From: Whalleya microplaca
Taxonomy: Eukaryota; Ascomycota; Sordariomycetes; Xylariales; Xylariaceae
Direction of reading: 5' to 3'
DNA: 64,000 bases
Assembly: GCA_022497155.1 (NCBI GenBank)
Contig: MU385779.1
Span: 62,001-126,000 of the forward strand
The notes beneath the pieces were generated by a model. It was not told the origin of the DNA and did not search any database. It saw nothing but the letters and a program-made list of their open reading frames with translations. Positions 1 to 9,499 of the stretch are shown here, piece by piece (within the stretch, counting starts at the first letter, position 1; every line of letters begins with the position of its first letter). Position numbers and translations under genes: made by a program.

Positions 1-86
1 CCAGTTATTTTCCCAATTACTAGGGACTTTTCCTAATTAAAGACCAACGCCCTTTGGGCGTGAGGAGGCGAAATAGCCAACGCTAG
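1..86. mobile_element. terminus of a TA-flanked inverted-repeat transposon (partial at window edge)
   Basis: The first 86 bases match the terminal inverted repeat of the element at 6471-6805: both share the blocks ttaatta..., acgccc...gggcgt and ggcgaa.tagcc in the same order. The copy ends at 86 and is followed by a TA at 87-88, as expected for a Tc1/mariner-type TA target. The rest of the element lies outside the window. It abuts the 3' end of the NRPS-like gene and supplies its stop codon. Confidence 0.65.
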
Positions 87-2764
87 TAAGTGGAGCTATT
101 ACACGAGACCTCTTCGTCAACGCAAGCCTCGCATACGAGGTCAAGGAACTGTGCAAGATGTATCAAACATACGTTCCAGCTGAGCTGGCGCATCCGTGTT
201 TTAATGTGAGGCGGAAGATTGAAGCTGCCTAAGAAACGCACTTCTTGCGATTCGGCACCCTCAAGCTTTTTGGCTATCTCGAATGCTAGCATAGTGCCGT
301 AACTATAGCCTGCAATCGCATAAGGGCCCCGCGGCTGCTGCCGTCGGACAGCCCCTACGTAAATGTCGACGGCCTCTGCGATAGATACGAATTTGGGCTG
401 GCCAGGCTCTAACCCACGGGCCCGGAGAGCGTACACAGGACGATCGTCATCTCTGAGGTGCTGGGCGAGTCCGACAAAAACGAGAACTTCGCCGATGCCT
501 GGGTGAACAAGCCAAAGCGGCATCTTCGACCCTTTAGGACATAGGGTGACGACTGGGTCGTAGTTAGTCGCTGTTGCTGTTGGTATTTCCGCGGCCATGA
601 TTTGATCTGGAACAACATCGCTCGTAGCTATATGTTGTGACGAACACTGTACTGAAAATGTTTCCTCTAGTGCTATAGCTAGGAGCCGTATTGTATAATG
701 CTTTAGAAACATGATGGTGTTAACTGAGATTCCCAGCCGAGTGTTAATGCGGTGCTTCAGCCGGATTATATCCATAGACGTGAAACCAAGCTCAAATATA
801 GGTGTTTCGACGCCGAAGCTCTCGGAGCTCTCAACCCCCATAGTTCCTATAAATTCTTCTCGGAGGAGAATTTCGATCCTATTAAGTCCTCTGTCCGCTT
901 CCATATATCGGTTTTGTTTCTTGAACTCATTTATAATTTGGCGGTGGTATGCAGCATCGATATCAAATGCCCCTGCTTCGAACAATGTTCTCATCTTAGC
1001 TCCTGAAATTTTACCTAATGTGCTTATAGGTAGCAAGTGCAGCGATTTCGTTCCAACTAAAAAAACAACCGGTCGGCTCCCTGTGCTAACCATACAGGCC
1101 CGAAGCACTAGAGTCTCAACTTCAGCCATATCCCTTGGCTCTGGTGAAGGATCATTAGCTGCGTATGCAACTGTAACCTGTTCGGTAGCAGCCCCAGGCA
1201 TTCGACTTGGAAAGACAGCAACGCGGGCTACACACGTTTCTCTAAGTGCTACCTCGATAGATCGCTGTAAGTCTGCTGTAGGTATTTTGACGCCGTTAAT
1301 GTTGATAACGTCCTTAATACGGCCGGTCAAATGTAATATCCCTTCCGTATCAATAATAGCCTGATCGCCTGTGCGAAACCAGCCATCATCTGTAAATGCC
1401 TCGCTAGTTGCAGCGGGGTTGCGGTAGTAGCCTTCGAAAACGACGGCGCCCCGTACTTCAAGATCACCCGATTCTCCTGATTCAGCAGCCTGGCCAGTCT
1501 CCTTTATTGTTATACGCATTTCTATTCCCGGCATACATCGGCCCAATGATGCTACAATTAGGCCTTTAGCCATATCGTATTTTGGGCAATAGAGGTTATA
1601 TATAGCACCTGCACACGTCTCGGTCATACCGAAGCCGGGTGCGATAACATCATAAGGCGCCCCATAATGTGTAAGAAGCCTAGAGACGGCAACGCATGTC
1701 TGGATATCATTAGCCTCGCCGCCGGTTACAAGATGAGTTAAGTTGGACAAGTCCCATCGGTCAGGCGGAGTGGCATTGCTGTTACACGCTGTAAGCAGCT
1801 TAGCAAGAAGGAAATTTGGTGCAAACGTCCGAGAAACACGATGCCGGCTGAGTAAGTCAAGGAAGAGCTGTGGATTTGCCACAATATCGGCAGCGTGGAC
1901 ATGTACTTGGTCGACACCCATCCAAAGCGCCTGTAGATGTGTCTCGAGTAAGCCTGCAACGTGATCAAGCCCAATCCAATTAAGAAAAGTCTCATTTTTG
2001 GGTAGGGCACGTATTAACCCTTTACCGGATACCGATGCCAGTATCTGGTGGTGTCTTAGGGGCACAGCCTTTGCATTTCCCGTGCTTCCTGATGTCAACA
2101 TCAGAACGGCCGGGAGACTCTTTAATATTTCGACTTTAACCGTCGCGTTCTTATGCTCGTGCGCGGTGGAGTTGGATAAATCGGATGGTGAATGACGAAT
2201 AGCGCTGTGTGCCTGGCCATCAAGCAAGGATTCAAGTGTATATATTTGCAAAGTGTGACTAGCACCGTCAAACTGATGCAGAGAATAGGCTCTGGTGATG
2301 CAAATAGGTGAGTCGAGCAGCCGTGAGAGCCCCTGGAGGTGCTTGAGCCGGTGTTCCTCCACGTTGCTTAAAGGCGAAGAGAGGACGGGGATGCCATGGG
2401 CGAGAAGGACAGACCAGAACCACAGGATAGTATCCCAATGGTCATCAAAGTGAAGGAGCACTAGACTACCCACGCCAAATCCGGCTAAGGACGCAAGTTT
2501 GGCGCTGTTCTGCTTGGCCTCGTCGTACAGCTTGCAATATGGCACCTTTTTGGGATTCGTCGAGGTCAGCCCGAGCACGTAGCTAATCACGTGCCCAGAA
2601 GGGAGAGATTCTGCTCTGGCCTTGAGCATATCTTGTAGGCAATCCCACTTCCTGTCTTCTAAATTCGGGATGTCTAACCTCTCATCGTTCTTAGGTTGTG
2701 TCTTCCGATAACTCAGTGAACGGATTTTCAAGAACAGTGCCGCGAAAGGCGTAAAGAAGCCCAT
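83..2764 (-). CDS. NRPS-like enzyme (adenylation-thiolation-thioesterase), 3'-truncated by transposon
   Basis: This is an 893-residue open frame. The adenylation domain shows LTSGSTGNAKAVPL (223-236), GFGMTET (377-383), GWFRTGD (461-467), GRIKDVININGVKI (481-494) and a possible A10 lysine in TLGKIS (582-587). A carrier domain follows with LGFTSMDIIRLK, Ser663 being the phosphopantetheine site. A thioesterase starts near 745 with nucleophile motif GYSYG (819-823, Ser821). There is no condensation domain. This A-T-TE order is that of fungal enzymes dimerising aryl-pyruvic acids to quinones, furanones or dioxolanones (TdiA and atromentin-synthetase types); the substrate cannot be read here. The thioesterase stops about 70 residues after its serine, without its Asp and His, because a transposon end begins at base 86 and provides the stop. 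The 3' remainder could lie beyond the element, outside the window. It is divergent to an O-methyltransferase. Confidence 0.85.
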   Translation of the reverse strand: MGFFTPFAALFLKIRSLSYRKTQPKNDERLDIPNLEDRKWDCLQDMLKARAESLPSGHVISYVLGLTSTNPKKVPYCKLYDEAKQNSAKLASLAGFGVGSLVLLHFDDHWDTILWFWSVLLAHGIPVLSSPLSNVEEHRLKHLQGLSRLLDSPICITRAYSLHQFDGASHTLQIYTLESLLDGQAHSAIRHSPSDLSNSTAHEHKNATVKVEILKSLPAVLMLTSGSTGNAKAVPLRHHQILASVSGKGLIRALPKNETFLNWIGLDHVAGLLETHLQALWMGVDQVHVHAADIVANPQLFLDLLSRHRVSRTFAPNFLLAKLLTACNSNATPPDRWDLSNLTHLVTGGEANDIQTCVAVSRLLTHYGAPYDVIAPGFGMTETCAGAIYNLYCPKYDMAKGLIVASLGRCMPGIEMRITIKETGQAAESGESGDLEVRGAVVFEGYYRNPAATSEAFTDDGWFRTGDQAIIDTEGILHLTGRIKDVININGVKIPTADLQRSIEVALRETCVARVAVFPSRMPGAATEQVTVAYAANDPSPEPRDMAEVETLVLRACMVSTGSRPVVFLVGTKSLHLLPISTLGKISGAKMRTLFEAGAFDIDAAYHRQIINEFKKQNRYMEADRGLNRIEILLREEFIGTMGVESSESFGVETPIFELGFTSMDIIRLKHRINTRLGISVNTIMFLKHYTIRLLAIALEETFSVQCSSQHIATSDVVPDQIMAAEIPTATATNYDPVVTLCPKGSKMPLWLVHPGIGEVLVFVGLAQHLRDDDRPVYALRARGLEPGQPKFVSIAEAVDIYVGAVRRQQPRGPYAIAGYSYGTMLAFEIAKKLEGAESQEVRFLGSFNLPPHIKTRMRQLSWNVCLIHLAQFLDLVCEACVDEEVSCNSSTY

Positions 2765-4332
2765 GGTTATTGTGCACTTAGGAAATGCAGGTGGTTGAGC
2801 TCAGTTAGCACTAGGTAGATTGCGGTCTCAAAATCCTTTGTAGTCTCTATCGAAATATCTTCCTCGCGATATACGTATGTGTTGTAATATATGTGTAGTT
2901 ATGAGGATCCAATCCTGCCGACGTTGGTATTTAGGAATCTAGATGCTCTCTAGCCTTTGGTATGCCAAGGGAATGTCCTATATAAGTTTGAGTTGTACAT
3001 TCGATGATACTTGCAAAAGCCCTTCCAACACCGAACGGTTACTGTGTCGATTCACGGAACCAATCTGTGCCGCCGGGGACTGTGAGGCCGCGCTATTTCA
3101 GCATCGTTTATTCCCGATATAACGTTTTCAACTTGCTGTTGGTACATCCATCTTACGCTGATCGTTGCTAGTGAAACGATATTGGCCGATGCAGATAGTT
3201 CCTCCGCTCCTAGCCAGATTCTAAGGAGAGACACATTAAGGAAAGCAAGCAAAGGCATTACTGCGCCTCCAAAGTACCTTTCCAAAACTCTGTGAAACAT
3301 TCATATCAACTCCTAGTACAACTCCTTATGTGGTTCCCTAAATAAGACATGGTGAGACTTTGATATTGGCTGCAGTTGGATTGGCGGCACACAGCTGAAC
3401 GCCAGCGATGTCTAGATTGACGCCCATTAAATCCACCCCTTTACTACTTTCTATGTAACCGCCAGGAAGCGAAAAGGAGCAAGGAATAGCATTCGGATCC
3501 TTCCGCAGGAACCCAACTAACCGGAGCACCTAGACTTGCGGTGAAGTTGCATTGATTAGCTCTATTACGGAGATATGTATAGCAAGATGCCTACCTAGGT
3601 AGCTTCAAGATGGTATGGTTACAATGTGTTACACAACATGAACGCCGTAAGCTTCCGTCTCGTCTAAGGATTCATTTCATATCTAGATACATACGCAATA
3701 AATGCCTAAGCAAAGATACATAGGTAATATAGAGTACCTACATACATATGCATGTACAGAAACGAACCCTTCTTTGTGCTAGGCACCTGTGTAAGTACCT
3801 ACCTAGGTTACAGCCTGCCTCAATTCCAGGGATGTGTTGATGCGGGGCTAAGTATTTTATGTGCTCAATACAACGTACATGTCGCATTTACAACCGACTA
3901 TCCCAGTTATACTTCGGTACATTTACTCTCATGCCTCCCTAAAAGCATGACAACGTACTGTCCCAAGCAGCCGGTTCGCGAATCAAAAGCTCCCCATAGA
4001 ACATCGGACACGCGCGACAAACGAAGCCAATAGCAGGAGACAGGGCACGAATTAACATATAACAGCATATTGAAAACTGCTGTGGACTGCAACATAGCCC
4101 CCAAATCTTGATTACCTATGTATATAGTAGCCTTGGCCAACACGGCCGCTATAAATGGATACTTTCCCAAGTAGCTCTCTCTAACACCAGGACATATCCA
4201 CAATTTCTGGTCGGGTTCCTTCTCATTTTCAGTTCCTCGATTGTGTCCCCATTGCCTCGTCCATACTGAATCCATACTCAATATCAATCTACTTCGTTCT
4301 TATACTTTTGAACTACTTCTCCTTCACTAGAG
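2765..4332. other. intergenic region between divergent NRPS-like and O-methyltransferase genes
   Basis: This 1.57 kb stretch has only short frames without recognisable domains. It should hold the promoters of both flanking genes. I see no tRNA and no clear repeat. Confidence 0.5.
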
Positions 4333-5773
4333 ATGGCGTCCACTGATACTCAGTACGAAGCACTGGCAGACCAAATTGAATCAATACTCAGAAATCCCGA
4401 AGCCACTCATGTCAAGGATGAACGAACTCGCCTCCGCTTAGCTGAGGGTGGACGTAAGCTCGGTATTTCTTTCGAGCAGCCCGGAGATACCCTACGTAGA
4501 TTTGGCTATATGGTGAAATCCCCTTTCATTCATGATGGAGATGTCACCGTCGTATTGACACAAACTGTCATTTAGCACTTCCAACTTCCTCTGGCTCGTG
4601 TCGGTGTTGAGTCGGGCATATTCTCTGCATTAACGGCTGAGCCTCAGAAGACTTTCACCAATGCAGAACTCGCAGAAAAGACTGGGGTAAACCCCAAATT
4701 ATTGAGTGTGTATATCTTATTATCTACCCGAAATACACTGACATTTTATAGAGAGGCTGTTACGTTATTATCAGTCTCTCAGTATGATCTCTCAAACTGA
4801 GAACGACGGTTATAAGTCCAACAACGTGACCCGAACTCTAGGCAACCATGACTATGGCACTACTATCCGATTCTTGTAAGCACGATATAATGTTTATTCT
4901 AGTGGCTTTGTATTTTATGCTAATGCTTTGCAGCCAGAAAATTATCGCGCCGGCGTCAATGAAACTTCCTGACTTCCTTCAAGAGCACGGATATGAGGAC
5001 CCCACTGGCGTAACACCTAATGCTTGGAACATCGGCCAGAACACAGACCAGCATCCATTCGTATGGACCAGTCAGCGTCCCTGGGCAATGGAGCTTTTCC
5101 TCCCATACATGAATATCCAACGAGAAGGACGACCAGCATGCTTCGATGTTTTGGACTTCGAGAAGCAGCTTGCTCAGGGGGCTACCGCTTCGACACCTCT
5201 CTTCGTCGATATTGGCGGCTCCATGGGCGCCCAATGCGTTGAATTTAGGAAAAGATATCCCAATCTTGCCGGAAGAGTTATCCTTCAAGATTTGCCAGAG
5301 GTAGTAAAGCAGGTGAAAGCAAAACCACTCCCGGGATCCGAAAATGTAGAAGCGGAAGCTTACGACTTCTTTACACCGGAGTCTATCAAGGGTATAACCT
5401 CTTCTCATATATATTAGATAAGACAGGAATAATCATAACTGACGTGTATTATTTGGTAGGCGCCCGAGCGTATTATTTCCGCAACGTCCTACACGACTGG
5501 CCAGATGCCAAATGCGTCGAGATTCTCATCAATATCAAAGCAGGCATGACCGAAGAGTCGGTAATCCTCATTGACGAGACAACCCTAGCCGAGCGAGATG
5601 CTCCATGGAGAACAACGCAGCATGACATGGAAATGATGACAATTTTCGGTGCGCAGGAGCGTACTAAGGCTGAATGGGCGAAGCTTGTCCAGGAAGCTGG
5701 GCTGAATATACGGGAAGTCCTAATGTACTGCGAGGAATATGAAGATAGTTTGATTATTGTAGAGCTCAAGTAA
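4333..5773 (+). CDS. SAM-dependent O-methyltransferase (plant-type, Methyltransf_2 family)
   Basis: Five exons join in one frame: 4333-4512, 4576-4705, 4752-4875, 4934-5391 and 5460-5773. They give 401 residues, the usual size for fungal O-methyltransferases. Introns are 46-68 bp with GT...AG ends. Residues about 60-140 form the winged-helix/dimerisation part (FQLPLARVGVESGIF, then RLLRYYQSLSMI). The SAM-binding motif FVDIGGSMG is at 235-243. RNVLHDW carries the presumed catalytic base His309. The enzyme should transfer a methyl group from SAM to a hydroxyl of a small aromatic product. Its divergent NRPS-like neighbour suggests it tailors that product, but this is inferred from position only. 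I trust the splice model because every junction restores the family's conserved blocks. Confidence 0.88.
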
Positions 5774-6314
5774 GGGAACATGGCATCGACAAACACTCAA
5801 TCTAGTGTATGCACACATCTAAGGAGATTTGAAGGGCTCTTTCAATGCTATATTGGGCAATGGACGTTATGATCTTTACAGTATCTACGAATTTTTTTCA
5901 GCCATGTAACTCCAGTTATACCTACTCCATGCATTATTATAGTAGTAAGTGATCTATGGGTCACCCGTCAAGATGCTTGCATACCCGTGAACATCTCCTA
6001 GAGCGGAACCTCCAATATGAGCTTTAAGGACTTTTCACCCCTATCGTATCAGCTCAACCAGAAATGCATCCACTTTCAAGTTACTTATAATTGAATTGAA
6101 TTCAATTAAAGCCAATTCAAGTCATGTCAAGTTAATCTTCTCGTGAGTTGATGGAACCGCTGAAACTCTGTCTACAGTCTACTTGGACAGGTCCGCATTC
6201 ATCCACCGCGCCTCCTCTAGCCTTGGCGACTGAACTGTATAGCTGACGCACCTGGTGAGGTCGAGAATGCTAAGGAAATTCATCTCATCGCTTCCGAAAT
6301 AGGAAATGGGTCGA
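5774..6314. other. intergenic, no gene seen
   Basis: This stretch lies downstream of the O-methyltransferase. It has no open frame with coding character. A short stretch of degenerate aattcaa/tcaagt repeats occurs near 6075-6135. Confidence 0.4.
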
Positions 6315-6450
6315 TAGTATAGTAGTTATCATTAGAGAAGTATCATCACTAGAGTCTAGGAGGGAGAACCTCCTACTATATATAAGCCACAGGTTGTGGG
6401 GCTATCCAGCTACCTGAATTATCACAGCCACACATCCCTGTAATCCGTCA
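6315..6450 (-). repeat. truncated copy of solo-LTR-like dispersed repeat
   Basis: These bases align with 46880-47007. On the minus strand the shared order is TGACGGATTACAGG, then TAATTCAGGT, CCCCACAA, a TATATA box and CTCTAGTGATGATACTTCTC. Only the first part of the 355 bp element at 46653-47007 is present, so this copy is truncated at its inner end. Confidence 0.7.
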
Positions 6451-6470
6451 CAACTTAATGCTAATAATTC

Positions 6471-6805
6471 GTACTTGCTATGGCTAATTCGCCTCGACAC
6501 GCCCCTAGGGCGTTACGCTTTAACTAGTAAAAGACCCTAGTAATATAAAAATTCCGATATATATCAGTAGAGTATAAAAGTGACTTGGCTTTTAGTATAA
6601 TTTATTGAATAAGTTAAAGTACTTTTGTTACGTATTGTTATATATTTAAAACAAAAATATATACGCTTAACGAATCTATATTTATCTACCAATATTTAAG
6701 GTGGTAGCGGATGTATATCGGAAATTTTTATATTATATGGGCTTTTTACTAATTAAAGCGCAACGCCCTAGGGGCGTGTCGAGGCGAATTAGCCATAGCA
6801 AGTAC
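6471..6805. mobile_element. MITE with ~100 bp terminal inverted repeats and TA target site
   Basis: The left end reads cttgctatggctaattcgcc and the right end is its reverse complement; pairing continues with few mismatches for roughly 100 bases. TA dinucleotides flank both ends (6472-6473 and 6803-6804). The element has no coding capacity. A TA target plus long inverted repeats fits a non-autonomous Tc1/mariner-type element. Its terminus is related to the fragment at 1-86. Confidence 0.8.
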
Positions 6806-6939
6806 AAAGCTGATGGTGGTTGAGTGCATTCAAAGTGATGAAGGGTACGGATGACAGTGGGCATGTAGGTTCCTATGGGTCCCTATGAACTTCCTGCAGC
6901 ATGACCTGACCCCGAACACAACTTAACCGGGTTAGGTGA

Positions 6940-7110
6940 ATGTAACCTAGTCAGGTGACCAAAATAAGCCAACAAGCTGAGGAGTTTGCTCCGGCCGGAG
7001 CATCTTAAGCTGCTGGCAGCTGTTAGCTGACCTTTTACTCCTCACCAATTAACTCGGTTATCGTATCAGTTATTACTTAGTATTCGCCGTCCCTTATAAG
7101 TGTCAGGAAA
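6940..7110. repeat. short dispersed repeat, copy A
   Basis: This stretch shares an ordered set of short blocks with 22840-22975 and, more weakly, with 11670-11765: gctgctg.cagct, tagctgac.ttttactcctca, then gccgtccctt...agtg. The boundaries are not sharp. It lies just upstream of the F-box-like gene and may overlap its promoter. Confidence 0.45.
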
Positions 7111-7300
7111 CGGAAATAACAAATAAGTACCTATGGAGCTGCTTTTACAACAAAGCTACTCCCAAGGGCCAAGGTAGATGAAGGTATTGCCTAAACTCTC
7201 CCAATGAGCCCAGCCCTGCCTCAGCGGCCAATCTGATGCAATAGAAACTTTTGCAGGCCCTTGGACGATATCTAATTTTTATTCCATCTGACCATCCAGT

Positions 7301-8899
7301 ATGGACAGGCTGCCCCAAGACATCTACGACGAGATTGGAGAATACCTGTCTAAGTCCAATTTCGACCGGCCCGCGCTGGCCACCATCTCACGCCGATGGC
7401 AAGGGGCTATCGAGCGACATACCTTTAGGGAAATATCTGCGAATAGCACCGAATTGGAGCGGTTTCGAGATATCGTTCAACATGACCGACGCCGGTATGT
7501 TAAAAAACTTAACTATCTTATCATACTACCTGCATATAGCGAAGACGCTCGCGCTCGGTTTGAGCGGGAAGAAGACCGGCAAGCCAACGATGAGGGTTTC
7601 ACCACCGCTATTCACTGTCTCTTCCATATCCTCAAAGTATGGGACGTCCATAAGGATGGTTATATTGAGTTTTCCATCAAGGATGTATATTCTATTTCCG
7701 ATCATGAATTTCTAGTTGCCTCGTCGGTTAACAAAGGCAACAATACTCTTTATCCATGGGGATTCCGCACTGATGGATCTACTGCACGCCGTGTTGTTGA
7801 CCTCGAGGCATGGCGTCATAAGTACTCATACCTCCGTCTCTTACGATCCTCAGAGCTGCCCATCGTACACGTGGTCACATCTTTCGAGACAAGACCCTTT
7901 ACCCGTCGCATCTGCGATCGAGTCGCTATCGACATCGCTGCTAAGCTACCTAATCTTCTTGACACATGGTTGAAATTCAATGACTGGGAAATCCCGTACC
8001 TCGCATTACGACGAACCCATCGACACGACTTAGTCCAAGCCATTTCGAACATCCTTCCTCAATCCTCAGCTTTACAGAAGCTTCGCATAATCATAGGCTC
8101 GGTATATTTCTGGTCTCCAAGCTGGTACCACGGAAATCTCAGCCTGAATGGTGCAGTGCCTGATCCTTTATGCAATGCATTCCGCGTCACCACATCACTC
8201 ATGAGAAATTTGAAAGAGCTCTTTATATATGGCGACGTCGATGCATCGATAATGTGGCCTAGCTCGGGTCCAGTTTCGCCTGAGCCCTACTGGCAAGGCC
8301 TTCAGCGCCTCCGTGTTCACTTTACCGCCAGGCGACCATCTGGCGGCTGTTACTTTCTAGAGCCCGGAAACACCACGGTGATTTCTGACGCACAAGCACG
8401 TTTTGACAAGAAAATGCCCCCAGGATACGGGTTTAGCGAGGAAGAGGACATTAGGGCCGCCGAGTCATTCTGCTTAAGGGACAACGTAATTTCCAAGGGT
8501 TCTTGTCATGTTGATGTAGTCCCAAATGACTCGCTGATTCCGTTGATGGAGGCGTTCGGGCGAGTATGCTTGCAATTACCAATGTTAAAAGCAGCTGAAC
8601 TCTGCTCGACCATTCCTGGGCTTGACGAAACTGATAAAACCCATACCAGCTACCGCAGGTCGATCTGGGGCGTCTGGTATTTCAGCCCTGGCACGACTCA
8701 TCGAGGAAAGGAATTTTACGACCCAGCCTTCTTCGAGGACACTGATCAGCGAAGGTTGTTTTGGGATGTCAAATCCTGGCGCCCAAGCGCGCACCTAAGC
8801 AACCTTCTCAGAAGTATTGGGAAAGATAGACATGGCGATCAATTGGTCGAAAAATTCGTCGACAGCTGGAACAGCGTAAGGAAACAGCGGCCCCGATGA
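7301..8899 (+). CDS. F-box-like fungal protein (DUF6546 type)
   Basis: This is an uninterrupted 532-residue frame. The N-terminus (LPQDIYDEIGEYL...RPALATISRRWQGAIERHTF, residues 4-42) fits the fungal F-box-like motif, in which the helices bind Skp1 of an SCF ubiquitin ligase. The middle is rich in aromatic residues. The C-terminus (RRLFWDVKSWRPS, then FVDSWNSVRKQ) resembles the conserved tail of the large DUF6546 family. Such proteins probably recruit substrates for ubiquitination, but I cannot name a target. No introns or membrane segments are visible. The family is highly expanded in filamentous ascomycetes. Confidence 0.75.
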   Translation: MDRLPQDIYDEIGEYLSKSNFDRPALATISRRWQGAIERHTFREISANSTELERFRDIVQHDRRRYVKKLNYLIILPAYSEDARARFEREEDRQANDEGFTTAIHCLFHILKVWDVHKDGYIEFSIKDVYSISDHEFLVASSVNKGNNTLYPWGFRTDGSTARRVVDLEAWRHKYSYLRLLRSSELPIVHVVTSFETRPFTRRICDRVAIDIAAKLPNLLDTWLKFNDWEIPYLALRRTHRHDLVQAISNILPQSSALQKLRIIIGSVYFWSPSWYHGNLSLNGAVPDPLCNAFRVTTSLMRNLKELFIYGDVDASIMWPSSGPVSPEPYWQGLQRLRVHFTARRPSGGCYFLEPGNTTVISDAQARFDKKMPPGYGFSEEEDIRAAESFCLRDNVISKGSCHVDVVPNDSLIPLMEAFGRVCLQLPMLKAAELCSTIPGLDETDKTHTSYRRSIWGVWYFSPGTTHRGKEFYDPAFFEDTDQRRLFWDVKSWRPSAHLSNLLRSIGKDRHGDQLVEKFVDSWNSVRKQRPR

Positions 8900-9235
8900 G
8901 GCTACAGGATTCGACGGCTCGTTATTCTCACGAATCAGCTACGGAGGGTTGAAGCATTGCACGTCGAGCTATCTCACCATAAATGTATTTTATAGGGGTC
9001 TTTTTTCCTTTTTCACCGTAGCATACTTCTACTATCACACACACCAAGCGGGTAGATAAGCAAATGATATGCCGTAGTTCAAAGAAATGATTAATACCGT
9101 AACCTAAATGCAAATTTACCCATGGATGAACAATAGCGAGTGGACGTTTTACTCCATGTAAAACTGTGTGTGAAAAGAGCGTTGGGATCGTTTCCGTAAA
9201 TATCGGTTTTCAACCGTTAGGCGTAATGGAGGAAT
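8900..9235. other. intergenic, no gene seen
   Basis: This is a 336 bp spacer between the convergent F-box-like and cysteine-rich genes. No repeats or RNA features are seen. Confidence 0.4.
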
Positions 9236-9499
9236 TCAATCTTCGATATATCCTTTGCCATCGCAAGTGCGGCAGTCATCCCCCCTAGCCTTCGCAGTCG
9301 CCCCGCATTCATCGCAATCCCTATCCAGCAGCCCAATGCCGCCGCAGTCATCACAGTCCTCGCCGTCTACTTTCGAAGTTCCATCGCATTTCTCGCATTT
9401 TACGTCCATGATTTTACCGTCCTCATCGCAGTGTGGGCAGTCTATCTGTTCGTAGCCCCTCCCCTCACAGTCATCGCACTTTGGCCAGATATACGGCAT
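9236..9499 (-). CDS. small cysteine-rich zinc-binding protein (DnaJ central-domain-like)
   Basis: The 87-residue frame consists almost entirely of CxxC motifs spaced as in the DnaJ/Hsp40 zinc domain: CDDCEGRGY, CPHCDEDGK, CEKCDGTSK, CDDCGGIG, CDECGATAK and CRTCDGKGY. There is no J domain, glycine-rich linker or substrate-binding domain. It probably folds as one or two zinc ribbons and may act as a free-standing chaperone or disulfide-reductase-like module. The ATG at 9499 opens just before the first CxxC. An upstream exon cannot be excluded, since a pyrimidine-poor tract ending in ttgcag directly precedes the ATG. Confidence 0.65.
   Translation of the reverse strand: MPYIWPKCDDCEGRGYEQIDCPHCDEDGKIMDVKCEKCDGTSKVDGEDCDDCGGIGLLDRDCDECGATAKARGDDCRTCDGKGYIED

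Noticed and set aside
711..1364. 217-residue plus-strand frame inside the NRPS-like gene
   Set aside because: It is antisense to a clear adenylation/thiolation coding sequence, with low-complexity Ser/Thr/Ile content and no domain.
3052..3300. 82-residue minus-strand frame
   Set aside because: No motif and no neighbouring exon that extends it convincingly.
3907..4287. 126-residue minus-strand frame upstream of the O-methyltransferase
   Set aside because: No recognisable domain, and it occupies the expected promoter of a well-supported gene.
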